Shown piece by piece: positions 37,861 through 48,810 of a stretch of DNA of 64,000 bases. The stretch's first letter is position 1; every line of letters starts with the position of its first letter. The stretch spans positions 124,001 to 188,000 of the forward strand of contig JAJEKV010000423.1 of NCBI GenBank assembly GCA_021234155.1, read 5' to 3'. A program made the translations under genes and the position numbers. Under the pieces are notes generated by a model that saw only the letters and a list, made by a program, of their open reading frames with translations, did no database searches and had not been told where the DNA came from. The stretch comes from Isoetes taiwanensis. Lineage: Eukaryota; Streptophyta; Lycopodiopsida; Isoetales; Isoetaceae.

Positions 37861-40085
37861 CTAACCATCTACATTGCCAACAATAACGTTAGCTAGTTTC
37901 AAATCTCTATGGACTCTACAGGCAGTAACAAAAGCCAGCCACACGGGAACATCAGGTTCAAAAGGCATCGCATCAATGAGGTCCTTTGCCTCTGTCAAAT
38001 TTCCGGCATGACCAAGGTGGTCAACTATGCATGCATAATGATCGGCTGTTAGTTTAATCTCATAAAGATGACCCATGGCAACAAAGCAATTGTAGCCCAC
38101 ATCCAGCAAACCAATATGACCACATGCAACAAGGAGAGAAACTAAGACTAGATTGTCTGGTTTGAAACCATTGGAGAGCATTTCTTTGAATAGTTTCATC
38201 ACATCATTGCCACATCCATTTTGGGCATACCCTGAAATCAAAGATATCCAAGTAACATCGTCTTTATGGACATTTTATCAAATACATGGCGGGCATCATC
38301 AATGCACCCACATTTCGCAGATACATGCCAATCAGAGAATTCCCCAAAATGATATCTGAATCAAGTCCAAGTTTGATAACGTCATTATGCACATGTCCAG
38401 CACATTCTAAGCCTCCTAAACTCGAACATGCACTAATTGCACTCAGATATGTCACCTTGTTTAGTTCTAGATCATAATGTTGCATTTGATGATATAGCTT
38501 GATGGCATTGCTGGCATCTCCAAACTGAACTAAACCAGCAAGCATTGCGGTAAAAGAAACCACATCAGGAGATGGCATTAGTTTGAATACTTGCCATGCA
38601 TCATCAATGCTTCCACAAGCAATATACATGGCAATGTTGCTGTTACTCACAAATATTTCTTAGTTCAGTCCAGCCTGTATTACGTAAGCATGGATGAACC
38701 TGCCCCACTGCAAAGCAGTTGCAGAAGAACATCCACAGAGCATGCTAACAAAGGTAGCCTGATTTGGCTCTAGACCACTGTGCAGCAATTCAAGGAAAAG
38801 TTTAAGGGCTCCAAATCCATTCTGATTTTCAGCATATCCTGAAACCATCGATGTCCATGATACAACATCCCATTCCTGTAATCTGTCAAAAATCTGTTGT
38901 GCGACATCATTATTACCACATTTGATGTATATATCCAGTAATTTATTTTCTATGAACATGTCTAACTGTATATTAAATTTCAAAAGATGGGAATGGAGAA
39001 TTTTGACAAACTCTACTGCACTTCCACATGCATTCAACATTTTATGTAGGTGACTTTATTTGGAGTAAAATAATACTGCATTTCTTCAAACAATGTAAGA
39101 GCCTGACTTCTGTTGCCATATTCAGTATAACTAGAAATCATGACTGTCCATGAAACAGCATTCTTTTCTGGAATTCTATCAAACTGCCAAGCATCTACAA
39201 TATTCCCATATTTTACATACATGGCAAGAAGTGCAGTGCCAAGAAATACCTCTAGTTTCAATTCATTTCTCAGGAGAAGTGCATGAAGAAGCTTGCCCCA
39301 GCCTTGATTAGTACAAGAACTTAACATTGTAAGGTACGTTATTTTGCTTGGCTGCAATCCTATTTCTCGCATTTGAACAAACATATTTCTGGCTTTTTCA
39401 CCATCTCCATCTTGTACATACCCAGAGATAACTGCATTCCATGAAACCATATCAGGATCAAGCATTTTAGCAAATAACTGAGCAGCATCATAAATGCTTC
39501 CACACTTTGCATACATATTGATAAGTGCATTCTCAACAAATATATCTATATACGTAATAGATCTGATGATAAATGCATGAATGCACTTTCCTTGCTCTAA
39601 GGCATTTGCCTTGCACAGGCACACAAAATGCTAACATAAGTGACCTTGTTTGGTGCCATCCCACATTGTTGCTTCTGCTCAAAGAGAGCAAAAACCTGGT
39701 TACCATCTCCAACTTCAACATGCCCTGTAATCATAATTGTCCAGGTAAACACATCCTGATTGAACATACTGTTAAACAGAAGGCATGCATCTCTTATGGT
39801 TCTACACTTAATATACATATTAATCAGGGCGTTCCATAAGAGTTTATGTGGCCCGATTCTGTTCCTAATGATTTGAGCATGGACATGCCTTCCTTTGGTC
39901 CAGTATTGTTTCTTCGCACACTCCTGTAACCGAGAAATGCAATAGTTGCAATTTCCCTGATACACCAAGCCCAAATTAATATCCTCTCTATATTTTGAAT
40001 CTAATCTAGCAGTTGAACATGTAGAAAAGTTACGCACAAAACGATTGCCTGTTCTCAATCCCCAAATAAAATGCAGACTTCTCAT
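37861..40085 (-). pseudogene. PLS-class pentatricopeptide repeat protein, broken
   Basis: Start ATG at 40,085, followed by an Arg/Ser-containing organelle-targeting-like N-terminus (MRSLHFIWGLRTGNRFVRNF). Then come about six PLS triplets of about 100 residues each, with repeated NALINMYAKCGSI-, VSWNAVISGY- and PNKVTYVSIL-type segments. The last block, PDVPVWLAFVTACRVHRDLK, is the beginning of an E motif, and the frame ends before any complete E/E+ or DYW domain. Such proteins bind organelle RNA and usually specify C-to-U editing sites. The reading frame is broken by frameshifts near 39,600, 39,036, 38,320 and 38,270 and by a TAA at 38,660-38,662. It has no introns. It is most likely a dead paralogue. 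Sequencing error could explain one or two breaks, but not all. Confidence 0.92.
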
Positions 40086-40689
40086 AACCTTAGCAATCTT
40101 CTATTTTCCATTACTTTGCAAATGCCTTCTAAATAGCCTTTGCAGCTGCTGCTGTCTCTCTCAATATCCGGAGAATGATGCGGAACATTTGATGGAGCTT
40201 AACGCTCCATGTTGTTAGGGCTTGCAGCTCCCACATCATCAACTGATCCACTACAACAAATTTATGGCAGCGGCCGCCGCCGCAACATTTGTTTTGTTCC
40301 ACTTGTTTTCTTGTTTTCTGGTTTTAAGTTTAACTGTGATTATTATTTAAGATAGTGCGAGGAAATCTTAGTGTCAAAAATGCCTAGTTTGAGAGCATTG
40401 TTGTGGGCCTTGGTTTGGGATCTTTGGATTCTATTTAGTTCATGCAATCTATGCAGGAATGGGTGTTTCCTACAATGGGTTACTAGGGTCATCCAGTACT
40501 GAGGGAGAAGTCATGGACATGATAGTAAGAAAAGAATTGACGCATTGGGGTACCAGGGTAGCAAGGGACAGTATCGTTTAGACAGTGGGTACCATCGGAT
40601 AAGTCAATTGAAAAGAAAAATGATTGGAACCATTGGTTAGACAGCAACGGTTCGAACCACTAATAACATTACAAAAAAGGGGATACCAT
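40086..40689. other. Upstream flank of the PPR pseudogene
   Basis: No coding region. A GCGGCCGCCGCCGC patch lies near 40,270. The left border of the next copia element could not be placed exactly. Confidence 0.4.
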
Positions 40690-43141
40690 CATCCGGTATC
40701 CCTGGGAACTATTATAACAGATGATTTCACAAGGAAAAATTGGGCATACTTTATGGTTCTTAAATCTGATGCATTTAGATTTTCAAACAGTGGAAAGGAT
40801 TGGCAGAAAACTTTGTTGATAAAAAGATAAAGACAGTCAGGATTGACCAAGGGAGAGAGTTTGTGAGTGAAGAATTTGACGCCTACCTTGCAGATTGTGG
40901 TATTCGTCATGAAACCTCCATTGCATATGAGCATCAGCAAAACGGAGTGGTCGAACGTAAGAATAGGACTATTCTTGAATGTGCAAGATCTATGATATTG
41001 TCCAAAGGAATCCATCATAAGTTTTGGGTTGAGGCTGTTAATACTGTTGTTTATTTGCTTAACAGGTTGCCTACTAAAGTTGTTCCCGATCAAGTCCCTG
41101 AGGAGGCATGGACAGGGCAGAAGCCTACTGTTGTAGGTTTAAATTTTTTTGGGTGCACGGCATATGTCCATCTCTCCAAAGACGAGTGCAAGTCTGGTAA
41201 GTTTTCAAACTGTGCCTTGCCTTGTATGTTTGTGGGATATGGAGATATGGTGAAAGGGTACAAGCTGTATGTCCCATCTACTAACAGAATGATTGTAAGA
41301 AGAAGTGTCATTTTTCATGAACATGATTTCTTGGTAGTGGCCTCACAGCAGGTAACACTGATGACCCCTTGCAAACAGTCCATGAGGACAGTGTGGATAG
41401 TGAGACAGAGTCAGACAATGATGACAATGATTCCCATGATGAGTATCTTTCACCTGATATGACAGACCTCCCCTCTGAACCAGAATCAGAAGATGATAAT
41501 GGAATTGCTAGTCCTACCCCCACTGTTCCACTCCGACAGTCCACTACACAGCCCAAAAGGACAGCCAGAATGATTGAATATCTAGAAACTCGGAAACCTC
41601 GCAGTGCAACCTACAATGCTCTGCATAGCCAAGCATCGTTGGATGAGCCAAGACACTAACAAGAAGCCATCACTTGTCTTGAGAAACTCAGCTGGCAGAA
41701 GGCAATGGATGAAGAATACAATTCACTTATGGAAAATCGGACCTAAAAATACAAGCTGAAAATGATGAAAATAATAATATTTCCAGGTTCAAAGCACGTT
41801 TGGTAGCTGGGGTTGTTCCCAACATGCTAGTGTTGACTTTCATGAGACATATGCTCCAGTAGCACATTTGTCTTCAGTTAGAACAGTTCTTGCCCTTGCC
41901 ACGGCAATTGACATGGACATCCAGCAAATGGATGTCAAATCTGCCTTTCTTCATGGCAGATTGGATGATGAGGTTTATCTGAAACAATCTCCCAGCTATT
42001 GTGCTCATGGAGCTCAAAGACCAAGTTTGCAAATTAAAAAGCCATATATGGCTTAAAACAATCTTCGAGATTGTGGTATAAAACAATTCACTCATTTTTC
42101 TCTGCACAAGGATTTGTGAGAAGCGAAGCATACTGGAATGCCTACATTAAGCAAGCAGGCAGCAAGCGTATCATCATTGTACTTTATGTTGATGATCTAA
42201 TTCTTGCATCTAATCACCCTTCTATGATGCAGACCACCAAGCACAGCCTTGAACAGCGGTTTCGTATGACAGATCTCGGACCCTTAAAATATTTCCTACG
42301 CATACAGGTTGTCAGAAATCGCAAGGAGAAAACACTTGTTCTGCGTCAGTCCAAAGCCATTGAGTCTCTTCTTGCACGGACAAACATGCTTGCATGTCGT
42401 GAGGTGAGTACCCCTGCTGTTGCACACATCTCTTTCCCTGTGATTAATCAGGAACATCTTGGAGTCTCTTGTAGGAGCATTGTTGGCTCGCTCTTGCATC
42501 TGATGGTCTGCAGCAGGCCAGATCTAGCAGAAAGTGTCATTACTGCTAGTCAACATATGGAGAATTCCCAGCCGATCCATTGGCAGTTTGTCAAATGGAT
42601 TTTGAGGTACTTAAAGCATATCTCTTCTCTAGGACTCAGTTATCAAGATGCTCCAGATGTTCCCCACCTGCTCCTTGAAGGATATGTTGATGCCAATCAT
42701 GCAGTGAGACTGATTGCAAAAAATCTCGAACTTTTTCTTTATATGCTGCAAAGGGGAGTGGTCAGTTGGTCCAGTCGGAAACAAAAAGCCATAACTGTCA
42801 GTATGTGTAAATCCGAATACATGGCCATATGTGCAGCAACAAAGGAAGCAATTTGGCTCTGAAGATTGATGAAGGATCTATGTGCAGAACAGAAACATCC
42901 CACCGTGATCTTTTATAACAACAAAGCTGTTGTTAGCTTGGTCCAAAATCCCAGCAATTTCACCAAAGCTAAGCATATAGAGACGCAGTACCATTTTTTC
43001 AGGGAAAAGGTAGAAGAAGGAAAGGTAAACATCAAATACTTGAGCACCCATCTTATGACTGCTGATGCATTGACCAAACCCTTAGCAAGGAAACGGTTCA
43101 ATGAATGCCTTAGTGAAATGGGCATGGAAGCAAGTGGATGA
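40690..43141 (+). pseudogene. Copia pol remnant: integrase, RT and RNase H
   Basis: The integrase runs TDDFTRKNWAYF (40,710), then after a frameshift VRIDQGREFVSEEFDAYLAD with its Asp, and NGVVERKNRTILE with the catalytic Glu (40,800-41,300). An acidic linker follows (41,370-41,600). RT begins near 41,690 (KAMDEEYNSLMENRT), is interrupted by stops and frameshifts to 42,070, has QMDVKSAFLHG near 41,930, and YVDD intact near 42,185. RNase H starts as GYVDANHA, where the usual aspartate-tryptophan signature is partly lost, and includes SRKQKAITVSMCKSEY. A TGA at 42,861-42,863 interrupts it. The end is LTKPLARKRFNECLSEMG, with a stop at 43,139-43,141. It is non-functional. Confidence 0.9.
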
Positions 43142-43840
43142 ATGGTTACAGCTAAAGGGGAGCTTCTGTGCTCTACGATTTAGTGGACAGGGAGTTCCTC
43201 TTGAAGGGGAGTTATTCTGTTTGCAGGTTTGAATGGTGTGTTTACAGTTTGTTGTATTTCATGTTTGTAGTCTGTTCGGTTTGGTTTGGTTCTACTGTCA
43301 GTGACAAACATGCACTTAAAGGGGAGTATTGGAATTATATTTTGCTATACGTGACAAGTGGCATATTGTCACTGTAGTTTGTTAAAATTAGATTGTTTAG
43401 GGTTGTTCCAGATATTTTGGGAGCTCGGTGCAACGGTTCCTGAGTTCCAGGAGCTTATGGTGGTTTCTGTCATTAGCACCGAGCTAGCTGTGTATAAGAA
43501 AGTGAGATCAATAGAAAACAACAGCTTTTTCAGTCCCCTTGATTTTTGTTTTCCTTTAGAGAGGAAACTCTTAAGTAGTCCAAGTTGCGAGGTGGTCGCC
43601 GTGACTTCAAACAACTCAAAATTGTACTACAGGGCTAGGTTTTCCAAAAGAACCACTCAAAGTGCAACCGCAACAAAAACTATCAGACTGAATTTACCAG
43701 CATGTGTGGCAATTCATGATTTGAGTCTCAGAGCAAGTAGAGTCAGTTTTAAGGAGCATCAATTTTACAAAACCGCGTTCAATCTGCGACTTTTGCATTG
43801 GACCACAATTTTGCCCCATTCATTATAATCTGCAGTCTAA
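40690..43840 (+). mobile_element. Ty1/copia element, 5'-truncated
   Basis: The plus strand holds the integrase core, RT, RNase H, purine tracts and the start of a 3' LTR, but no gag, protease, primer site or 5' LTR. AAAGGGGAG at 43,318-43,326 is the likely polypurine tract, with similar tracts near 43,155 and 43,194. The 3' LTR would begin TATTGGAATTATA at about 43,327 and contains a TGTATAAG motif near 43,490. Its 3' end is not defined because no second LTR is available for comparison. It is older than the copia at 21-26 kb. Confidence 0.85.
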
Positions 43841-45133
43841 TGGTGGAGAATCCCATTCATCCAGGCTGACAAAGATTGGATTAGAAAAATTTGAAATTAG
43901 AAAAAACGACCATGTGATTTCAATGATACTGCTCTTCATGACCACATCGGAGAAACTTTATGATTCTGCTGAATTTCCATGGAGCACCCGCCGAGCAATT
44001 ATCTGTCAAAAATAAGAAGTACCGAACCTGGAGAGCTATCTTCTCATTCTATTCTAGATTCTATTCTATTTTATTCTATTCTATTTTATTCTATTCTATT
44101 CTATTCTATCCAATTGATTACACCCAAATTTGATTAAACGCAATAAAATTCACCAATGCCTAGGATAATGATTAATCTTTGGGGCAATTGTTTTAATGAA
44201 TTCTATTACCCGAACTTGAGCATATAAGTACATTTATTTTGGAGCTTTTGAAAAGCCTACTAACAAGCATAAAATCTAAGCATCTAGGTCCGGTCTTGAA
44301 TTTATATTTTGTATTAATCAACAAAAATGCAAGTCGTTATTTATACTTACCGAATTTTTGACCAAAAAAACCTCTAATTTGCCGAATTTTACATTATTTT
44401 TATCAAAATTTGACCAAACATTTGCCAACACTTGCTTTATCAAACGGGATTTTTTCAAATTTATTCAAAAATTTTGAGAGGAATCCTAGGTGTCTTAAAA
44501 ATGCCAATCGTAACTTGGAGTCTAAAAAACAGAATTTTTTTGGGCATGTGTAAAATATGATAATGCTCGAATGAGGTCGTTGGAGCTAATGGGGTTAGAC
44601 GTGGCAACACATGTCAAGGATGGTATGTTAATGCCAAGGGGTGGACGTAAAGCAATGGTTAGGCTAAGGTAATTTTTATTGAAAAATGCCTTTCTTACAA
44701 CATGCAAAAATATTGGAGCATGGCCGCTTAGGGTATAGTAGCATAAGGATGTTGAAATGACTATCATATCACGTCAATCTGAACTTTTATAAAACTTGGG
44801 GGTCACATGTTCATGTTAAAAACTAATGCCACGTGTTTCAGAGAATGCTTTCCTAGCTATAGAATATATGAGCGTATCATTTTGTGGGGCAGGATAGAGT
44901 AGGATCATTGTGTGCATCATTTTTGTGGATTGATAGCCCAGTATTGAAGTCGATTTCTAGCATTCCTTTCCCTTTTTCATAAGTGTAGCCTCTTCTTAGC
45001 AAATACATGTGCACAGACTATTACTTGAAAGTAGCATACTGTAATGATGAAGAGGCTTAAATTACTGTATTATTCCCTTCAAATTATAGCAACTGTGCTT
45101 TGGGTTTTGCGGAGCGGCGTCGCTTGCCCTTTT
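43841..45133. other. Unassigned intergenic sequence with microsatellite
   Basis: A (TTCTA)n-type microsatellite lies at about 44,045-44,110. No coding region is recognised. Confidence 0.4.
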
Positions 45134-45295
45134 ACAGGTTGGAGTTGAGATGGCAACAGGTCATGTTTTTGCAGGTTACTTTTTGTGGCAGATTATTGTT
45201 TGCCAGAGCTAGGAACAGGTTGGAGTTGAGATGGCAACAGGTCGTGTTTTTGCAGGTTACTTTTTGTGGCAGTTTATTGTTTGCCAGAGCTAGGA
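45134..45295. repeat. 81-bp tandem duplication (27 codons, frame-preserving)
   Basis: Units 45,134-45,214 and 45,215-45,295 begin ACAGGTTGGAGTTGAGATGG and differ at only about two bases. The unit is a multiple of three, and one plus frame stays open across both copies (LELRWQQV, FLQVTFCG, LLFARAR twice). No protein family is recognised. Confidence 0.9.
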
Positions 45296-45520
45296 TATCG
45301 GGCTTGCCGACACTGAGGTGCAGACCTCCATTCTTTCCAGCAGTTTAGCACCACGTTCTTGAACTAAGCTTAGAATCCAAGACCAGAGAGAGAAAACGGG
45401 AGTGGGATGGGGAGAGGACGTTGGGGGGGGGGATGTTCATAGGAACGGATCATATAGAAGAAAATTCTACCTTTTTGTTACTGTCCAGCCTGCCCGGGGA
45501 ATGCACTTGGTAATAAGGGG

Positions 45521-46010
45521 GTATGGACATTGGACGTCCATATTTAGAGTCCAGGATGTGGTATTTTCGGACTTTTTTGGTGGCATTTCTGGACATCCGT
45601 TATCAGCCAGATGGTATTTCCGGCCAAAAAAGATGGTATTTCCGCCAAAAAAAGTGGTATTTCCAGCCAAAAAGTGGTATTTCTAGCTAAAAACCAAGCG
45701 CGAAACTGCGCGACGGAGCTGAGATCTTTGGTCGGATCATTCTTGCAGCTCTGTGGGTGGCTTGAACTGCTTCAAAAGCCCTTCTAATCACTTTGTCTGC
45801 CTTTTAATGTTGGTTTGATGAAGAAAGCAAGCGATTTAAGCTTAGATAGAGCCAGATTGATCCAAAAATGACCCAAAATAGTTGGTTCTGGTCTTGAAAC
45901 TGCGAAGTGTACAGTGGCTGATAATAAGTGGCTGGAAATACCACAAAAAAGGTCTGAAAATACCACATCCTGGACTCTAAATACGGCGGTCCACATCTGC
46001 ATCCGTAGAT
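45521..46010. repeat. Foldback: imperfect inverted repeat of about 90 bp arms
   Basis: Left arm about 45,521-45,616, right arm about 45,905-46,010 in inverse orientation. Both contain TATTTAGAGTCCAGGATGTG followed by GTATTTTC and a second GG-ATTTC-GG block. The loop is about 290 bp. Just inside the left arm are four or five short tandem copies of a GTGGTATTTCC-GCCAAAAA unit (45,616-45,693). A G10 run lies at 45,423-45,432. It could be a foldback or MITE-like element, or a small-RNA hairpin source. Confidence 0.75.
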
Positions 46011-46259
46011 TGGCCAAAAACATCCCTAATATACTGATCTTTGAAAGCTAATTTAACCCCTAAAGTATATCTTTTGCCCCAGATAATGATGAAAAAACCC
46101 CCTAGTGGTAAGTATACAAATATGAAATGGTAAAAAAAAAATAAAAATAAAAAATAAAAAATAAAATAAAACCCTTTATTGCATGCACATGTCCCATACT
46201 GTAAACAATACTGAGCCTGTTTCTTGACACATGGCTTTTGGTGAAGGCCTGAGAAGATC

Positions 46260-47828
46260 TGTGACGTTCCAGCACAGTATACGGTCCTAGAACGTATACT
46301 GTACTGCCTCGTCACGCGTACACGCCACTCCGACCGACGTGTACGCCGACGGATAGCCAGGTAAGTAGCCCTAGGGGCAACTTGCTAGGAATGTTCACAT
46401 GTTATTAATGTGCACATATGCACATTAATGTGGGCACACTTTTCCATGTAGACACTTTTTGCCACCTTGCCATTAATGGCAAGTGGGCCCTTTCCAATTA
46501 TCCCACATGCCAAAAAGGGATAATTGGAAACCCTAGCCCTAAACCCATGTCTATTTAGGGTAGGAAAACCCTAACTTGCTAGTTTTTTCGTCCTTAGGGT
46601 TTTAGAGCCCCTGCTTTTGGCTGCCCAGAGCCAAAACCGCGATCCCGCACGCCGCCCAAGCTTAATTGCGCCATCGGTTTCTCAATTGATCATTTCGCCC
46701 GGGATGGTTGAACTCAGTCAGGGGAGGAGCCACTTTCGGGGATCAGTATTTGGTCAATTTAATAGCTCAAACCGTCTTCTAGTCATAGAACCCGGTAAGT
46801 TTAGACTATTAAATTGCCCATAGTAGCTATCTAGATCTTAGATCTGGGACACTAACTAAAGAACCTAACTCTATGATCTAGATTAGATCTAGTTCTTTAG
46901 TTCTTCGGTGATGTATATGGATGATGTATCTTTGTGAACTCCTTGTATTGGGAAGGGGGGTAGAGGCCCTAAGGCTTGTAGTTGATGCTCCTAGAGTAGC
47001 CTCTCTCTAGCACACCAGAGATTCGCCACAGGCACAAGAACCACACGGTTGTGGGTGAAGGGGCCAGGCCGGGCTTAGAAAGAGGTTCGTGTTCGACTCT
47101 TGAACGATCCCTATGGTGTGTTAGTGCTACCGGGGATCATTGTGACTAGGTCTAATGCCTTGCCACCGAAAGTGGGCAAGGCATGGGCTCGACACCGTGG
47201 GGGGGTTCACCTTCCAATGGGTTCAAGTCGAATACTGGAGGCGGTGGCCCTCTAGTCACCTTGAGTCAAGATGTAGACCCTCGGAGGGAGTGATCCCTAC
47301 CTGCCCCATCCGGGCTGGGGAGATGAAACCCGTGAATAGCCCTTTTGGCTATGCATCCGTGCTGGCTACTGATCAGTCCCAACACTTTTCAGCCTACTCG
47401 CAAAGTGTGCAATGGGAGGGGCGGATGGAGTGGACAACCCTATGCCATGTTCATATGCCAGCCCAAAGCCATTGCCATGAATGCAATGCGCAATGAACTC
47501 GAGACCCAAGCCGCCGGGTCATCCCTTGAGTCCGAGCCCGGGTAAAGCTTCCCATATGTATTGTGCTCATCTTGTTTATGCAGATGTAATGGACCACCCT
47601 TGAGGTGGTTATGTGCTTATGTTATATACCGACATGTATGTTTACGCCCGCAGCCTAGGTTGGCCCCGAGGGAGACGCGGTAGAATGACACCTTCACTCT
47701 TCCCACTTTGGGACCGTTAAGGTGCGGTGATGTGTGGAGGGCCCTATATCGATTGTGGAGCTGGTATGGGGAGAACTCTGTTTGTATACCGGTGAGGGCA
47801 ACAGTATGCGAAAGTAGGGGACGCCACA
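46260..47828 (+). repeat. 5' LTR of the chromovirus
   Basis: 1,569 bp from TGTGACGTTCC to GGGACGCCACA. It matches the 3' LTR in long identical AT-rich blocks interrupted by clusters of small changes in GC-rich spots. Its first 280 bp contain three inverted repeats (listed separately). Confidence 0.95.
46404..46530. repeat. Three successive palindromes in the LTR
   Basis: First, ATTAATGTGC / GCACATTAAT with a 6-nt loop at 46,404-46,429. Second, the perfect 18-bp palindrome CTTGCCATTAATGGCAAG at 46,466-46,483. Third, arms TTTCCAATTATCCC and GGGATAATTGGAAA (46,491-46,504 and 46,517-46,530). The first two are unchanged in the 3' LTR (from 58,034); the third has lost part of its left arm there. 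Confidence 0.9.
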
Positions 47829-47829
47829 G

Positions 47830-47840
47830 TGGTATCGAGC
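47830..47840 (+). promoter_or_regulatory. Primer binding site of the chromovirus
   Basis: TGGTATCGAGC, two bases after the LTR end. It matches the iMet-tRNA primer site TGGTATCAGAGC except for one missing A. Confidence 0.8.
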
Positions 47841-48030
47841 AATGTTCTTGGAGACCAAGAGCAAAAGCACCCGCCATGTTCGATGAAATCTTGACTTGAT
47901 AGGATCCTCAAGCCTCTAAAAGTGGGAAAATTTTTTTCTCATTTTTGTAGTTATGCTAAGCTAGTAACAATTAAGCTTAATTGGAATTTGGTAAGATTAA
48001 AAAAGAATAAGCCCAAAATTTTCCAAGTGA

Positions 48031-48102
48031 GGTGGTCTCCCATTTCGCGGTGGTGTGAAACTAAAATTTAGTTTTTTGAGCGAAAATAAGTCGTGAGACA
48101 TC
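48031..48102 (+). repeat. Leader hairpin repeat, copy 1
   Basis: Has the shared layout of an outer GTCTC / GTGAGAC stem around a central AAACTAAA-TTTAGTTT palindrome, followed by GAGCG and AAGTCGTGAGAC. It lies about 290 bp upstream of the first internal TATA box. Confidence 0.7.
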
Positions 48103-48216
48103 GAGCAAAAACACCAAAACATGATGAATTTGAGAAAAGTAATGTGGTAAGGCTAGTTCTAAGGCAGGAATTAATTAGAATAGCATGTTTTAATTACCTA
48201 AATAACCTAGAATATA

Positions 48217-48285
48217 CGAGATCTCACAAATACCGGTCATGAGAACTAAATATTAGTTTCGGAGCGAGGCTAAAGCCGGAGACCA
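48217..48285 (+). repeat. Leader hairpin repeat, copy 2
   Basis: Same layout, more diverged: ATCTCAC, CCGGTC, GAACTAAATATTAGTTTCGG, AGCGAGGCTAAAG, GGAGACC. About 100 bp upstream of the first internal TATA box. Confidence 0.7.
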
Positions 48286-48386
48286 TTAGGTAGAGAAAGT
48301 CTGAAATAAGTGTAGATTTTAATTAAATAGGTGCCTTGGCATGATAAATTGAGCAACTCGAACTCGACCTAAAAAATTTCCCAAGC

Positions 48387-48395
48387 TATAAATAG
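48387..48395 (+). promoter_or_regulatory. Internal TATA box for leader ORF1
   Basis: TATAAATAG, a textbook plant TATA box, 94 bp before the ATG of ORF1. The bases after it (ACCCCCTCATTTTCTC) recur after the second internal TATA box. No ATG lies between the expected start site and 48,489. Confidence 0.65.
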
Positions 48396-48488
48396 ATGTA
48401 AACCCCCTCATTTTCTCCCCAGCCCTAGAAACCGCTCTTCCCCACTTAGGCCATCTTTGGCGCTTTTACCCGATTGACGAGTAAAAGC

Positions 48489-48761
48489 ATGGCCCGAACC
48501 AAACAGACCGCCAGGAAGCGTCGCCCAGGCGAAACCACCAGCGCCACGGAGGCTGAGATCATTCGACAGATGCTTCGCGAGAGGCTCGCGAAAGGGGGTC
48601 GTTCGCCTTCGGACGAAGAGCAGGACACATCCGATCTGATCGACGCCTTCAACCAGCCAGTGGAACAGACGAAAGTAACATCACCAACCTCCATGGACGA
48701 GGAGACAAGGGAGGTATATGAGGAAATAGAGCGGGAGATCCGGGAACGTGAAAGAGCGTAA
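48489..48761 (+). CDS. Leader ORF1, N-terminus identical to the histone H3 tail
   Basis: A 90-codon frame starting MARTKQTARKRRPGETTSAT. After removal of Met, residues 1-9 (ARTKQTARK) equal histone H3 1-9, including the modifiable K4 and K9 and neighbouring R2, T3 and R8. From residue 10 it departs from H3 (RRPG instead of STGG). The rest is hydrophilic and acidic: EAEIIRQMLRERLAKGG, SDEEQDTSDLIDAFN, EETREVYEEIEREIRERE. The start context AAGCATGGC is strong, and it is the first ATG after the TATA box. It probably continued further, because another frame from 48,811 to 48,945 encodes a highly charged helix (IRKYERREKRKEDKKRKREE) and basic sequence follows to about 49,042. It lies where Ogre-type gypsy elements carry an extra ORF of unknown function. 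It is not gag: gag lies downstream. Function is unknown; the tail suggests interaction with H3 readers or writers (inference). Confidence 0.75.
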   Translation: MARTKQTARKRRPGETTSATEAEIIRQMLRERLAKGGRSPSDEEQDTSDLIDAFNQPVEQTKVTSPTSMDEETREVYEEIEREIRERERA

Positions 48762-48810
48762 GACCATTGAAGCAGCCACCTGAGATCCTCGAAGCAGAAG
48801 AGCAGTGTGT

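Noticed and set aside
40640-40665. B-box-like GGTTCGAACC as a second tRNA/SINE signal
   Set aside because: No A box at the right distance, no cloverleaf, and the sequence lies at the edge of the copia coding region.
43358-43828. 156-codon ORF as a host gene
   Set aside because: It falls inside the probable 3' LTR of the truncated copia element and matches no protein pattern.
48489-48761. ORF1 as a processed histone H3 gene copy
   Set aside because: Identity to H3 ends after K9; the following residues (RRPGETTSAT) and the rest of the frame share nothing with H3, and the ORF lies between a primer site and gag with its own TATA box.
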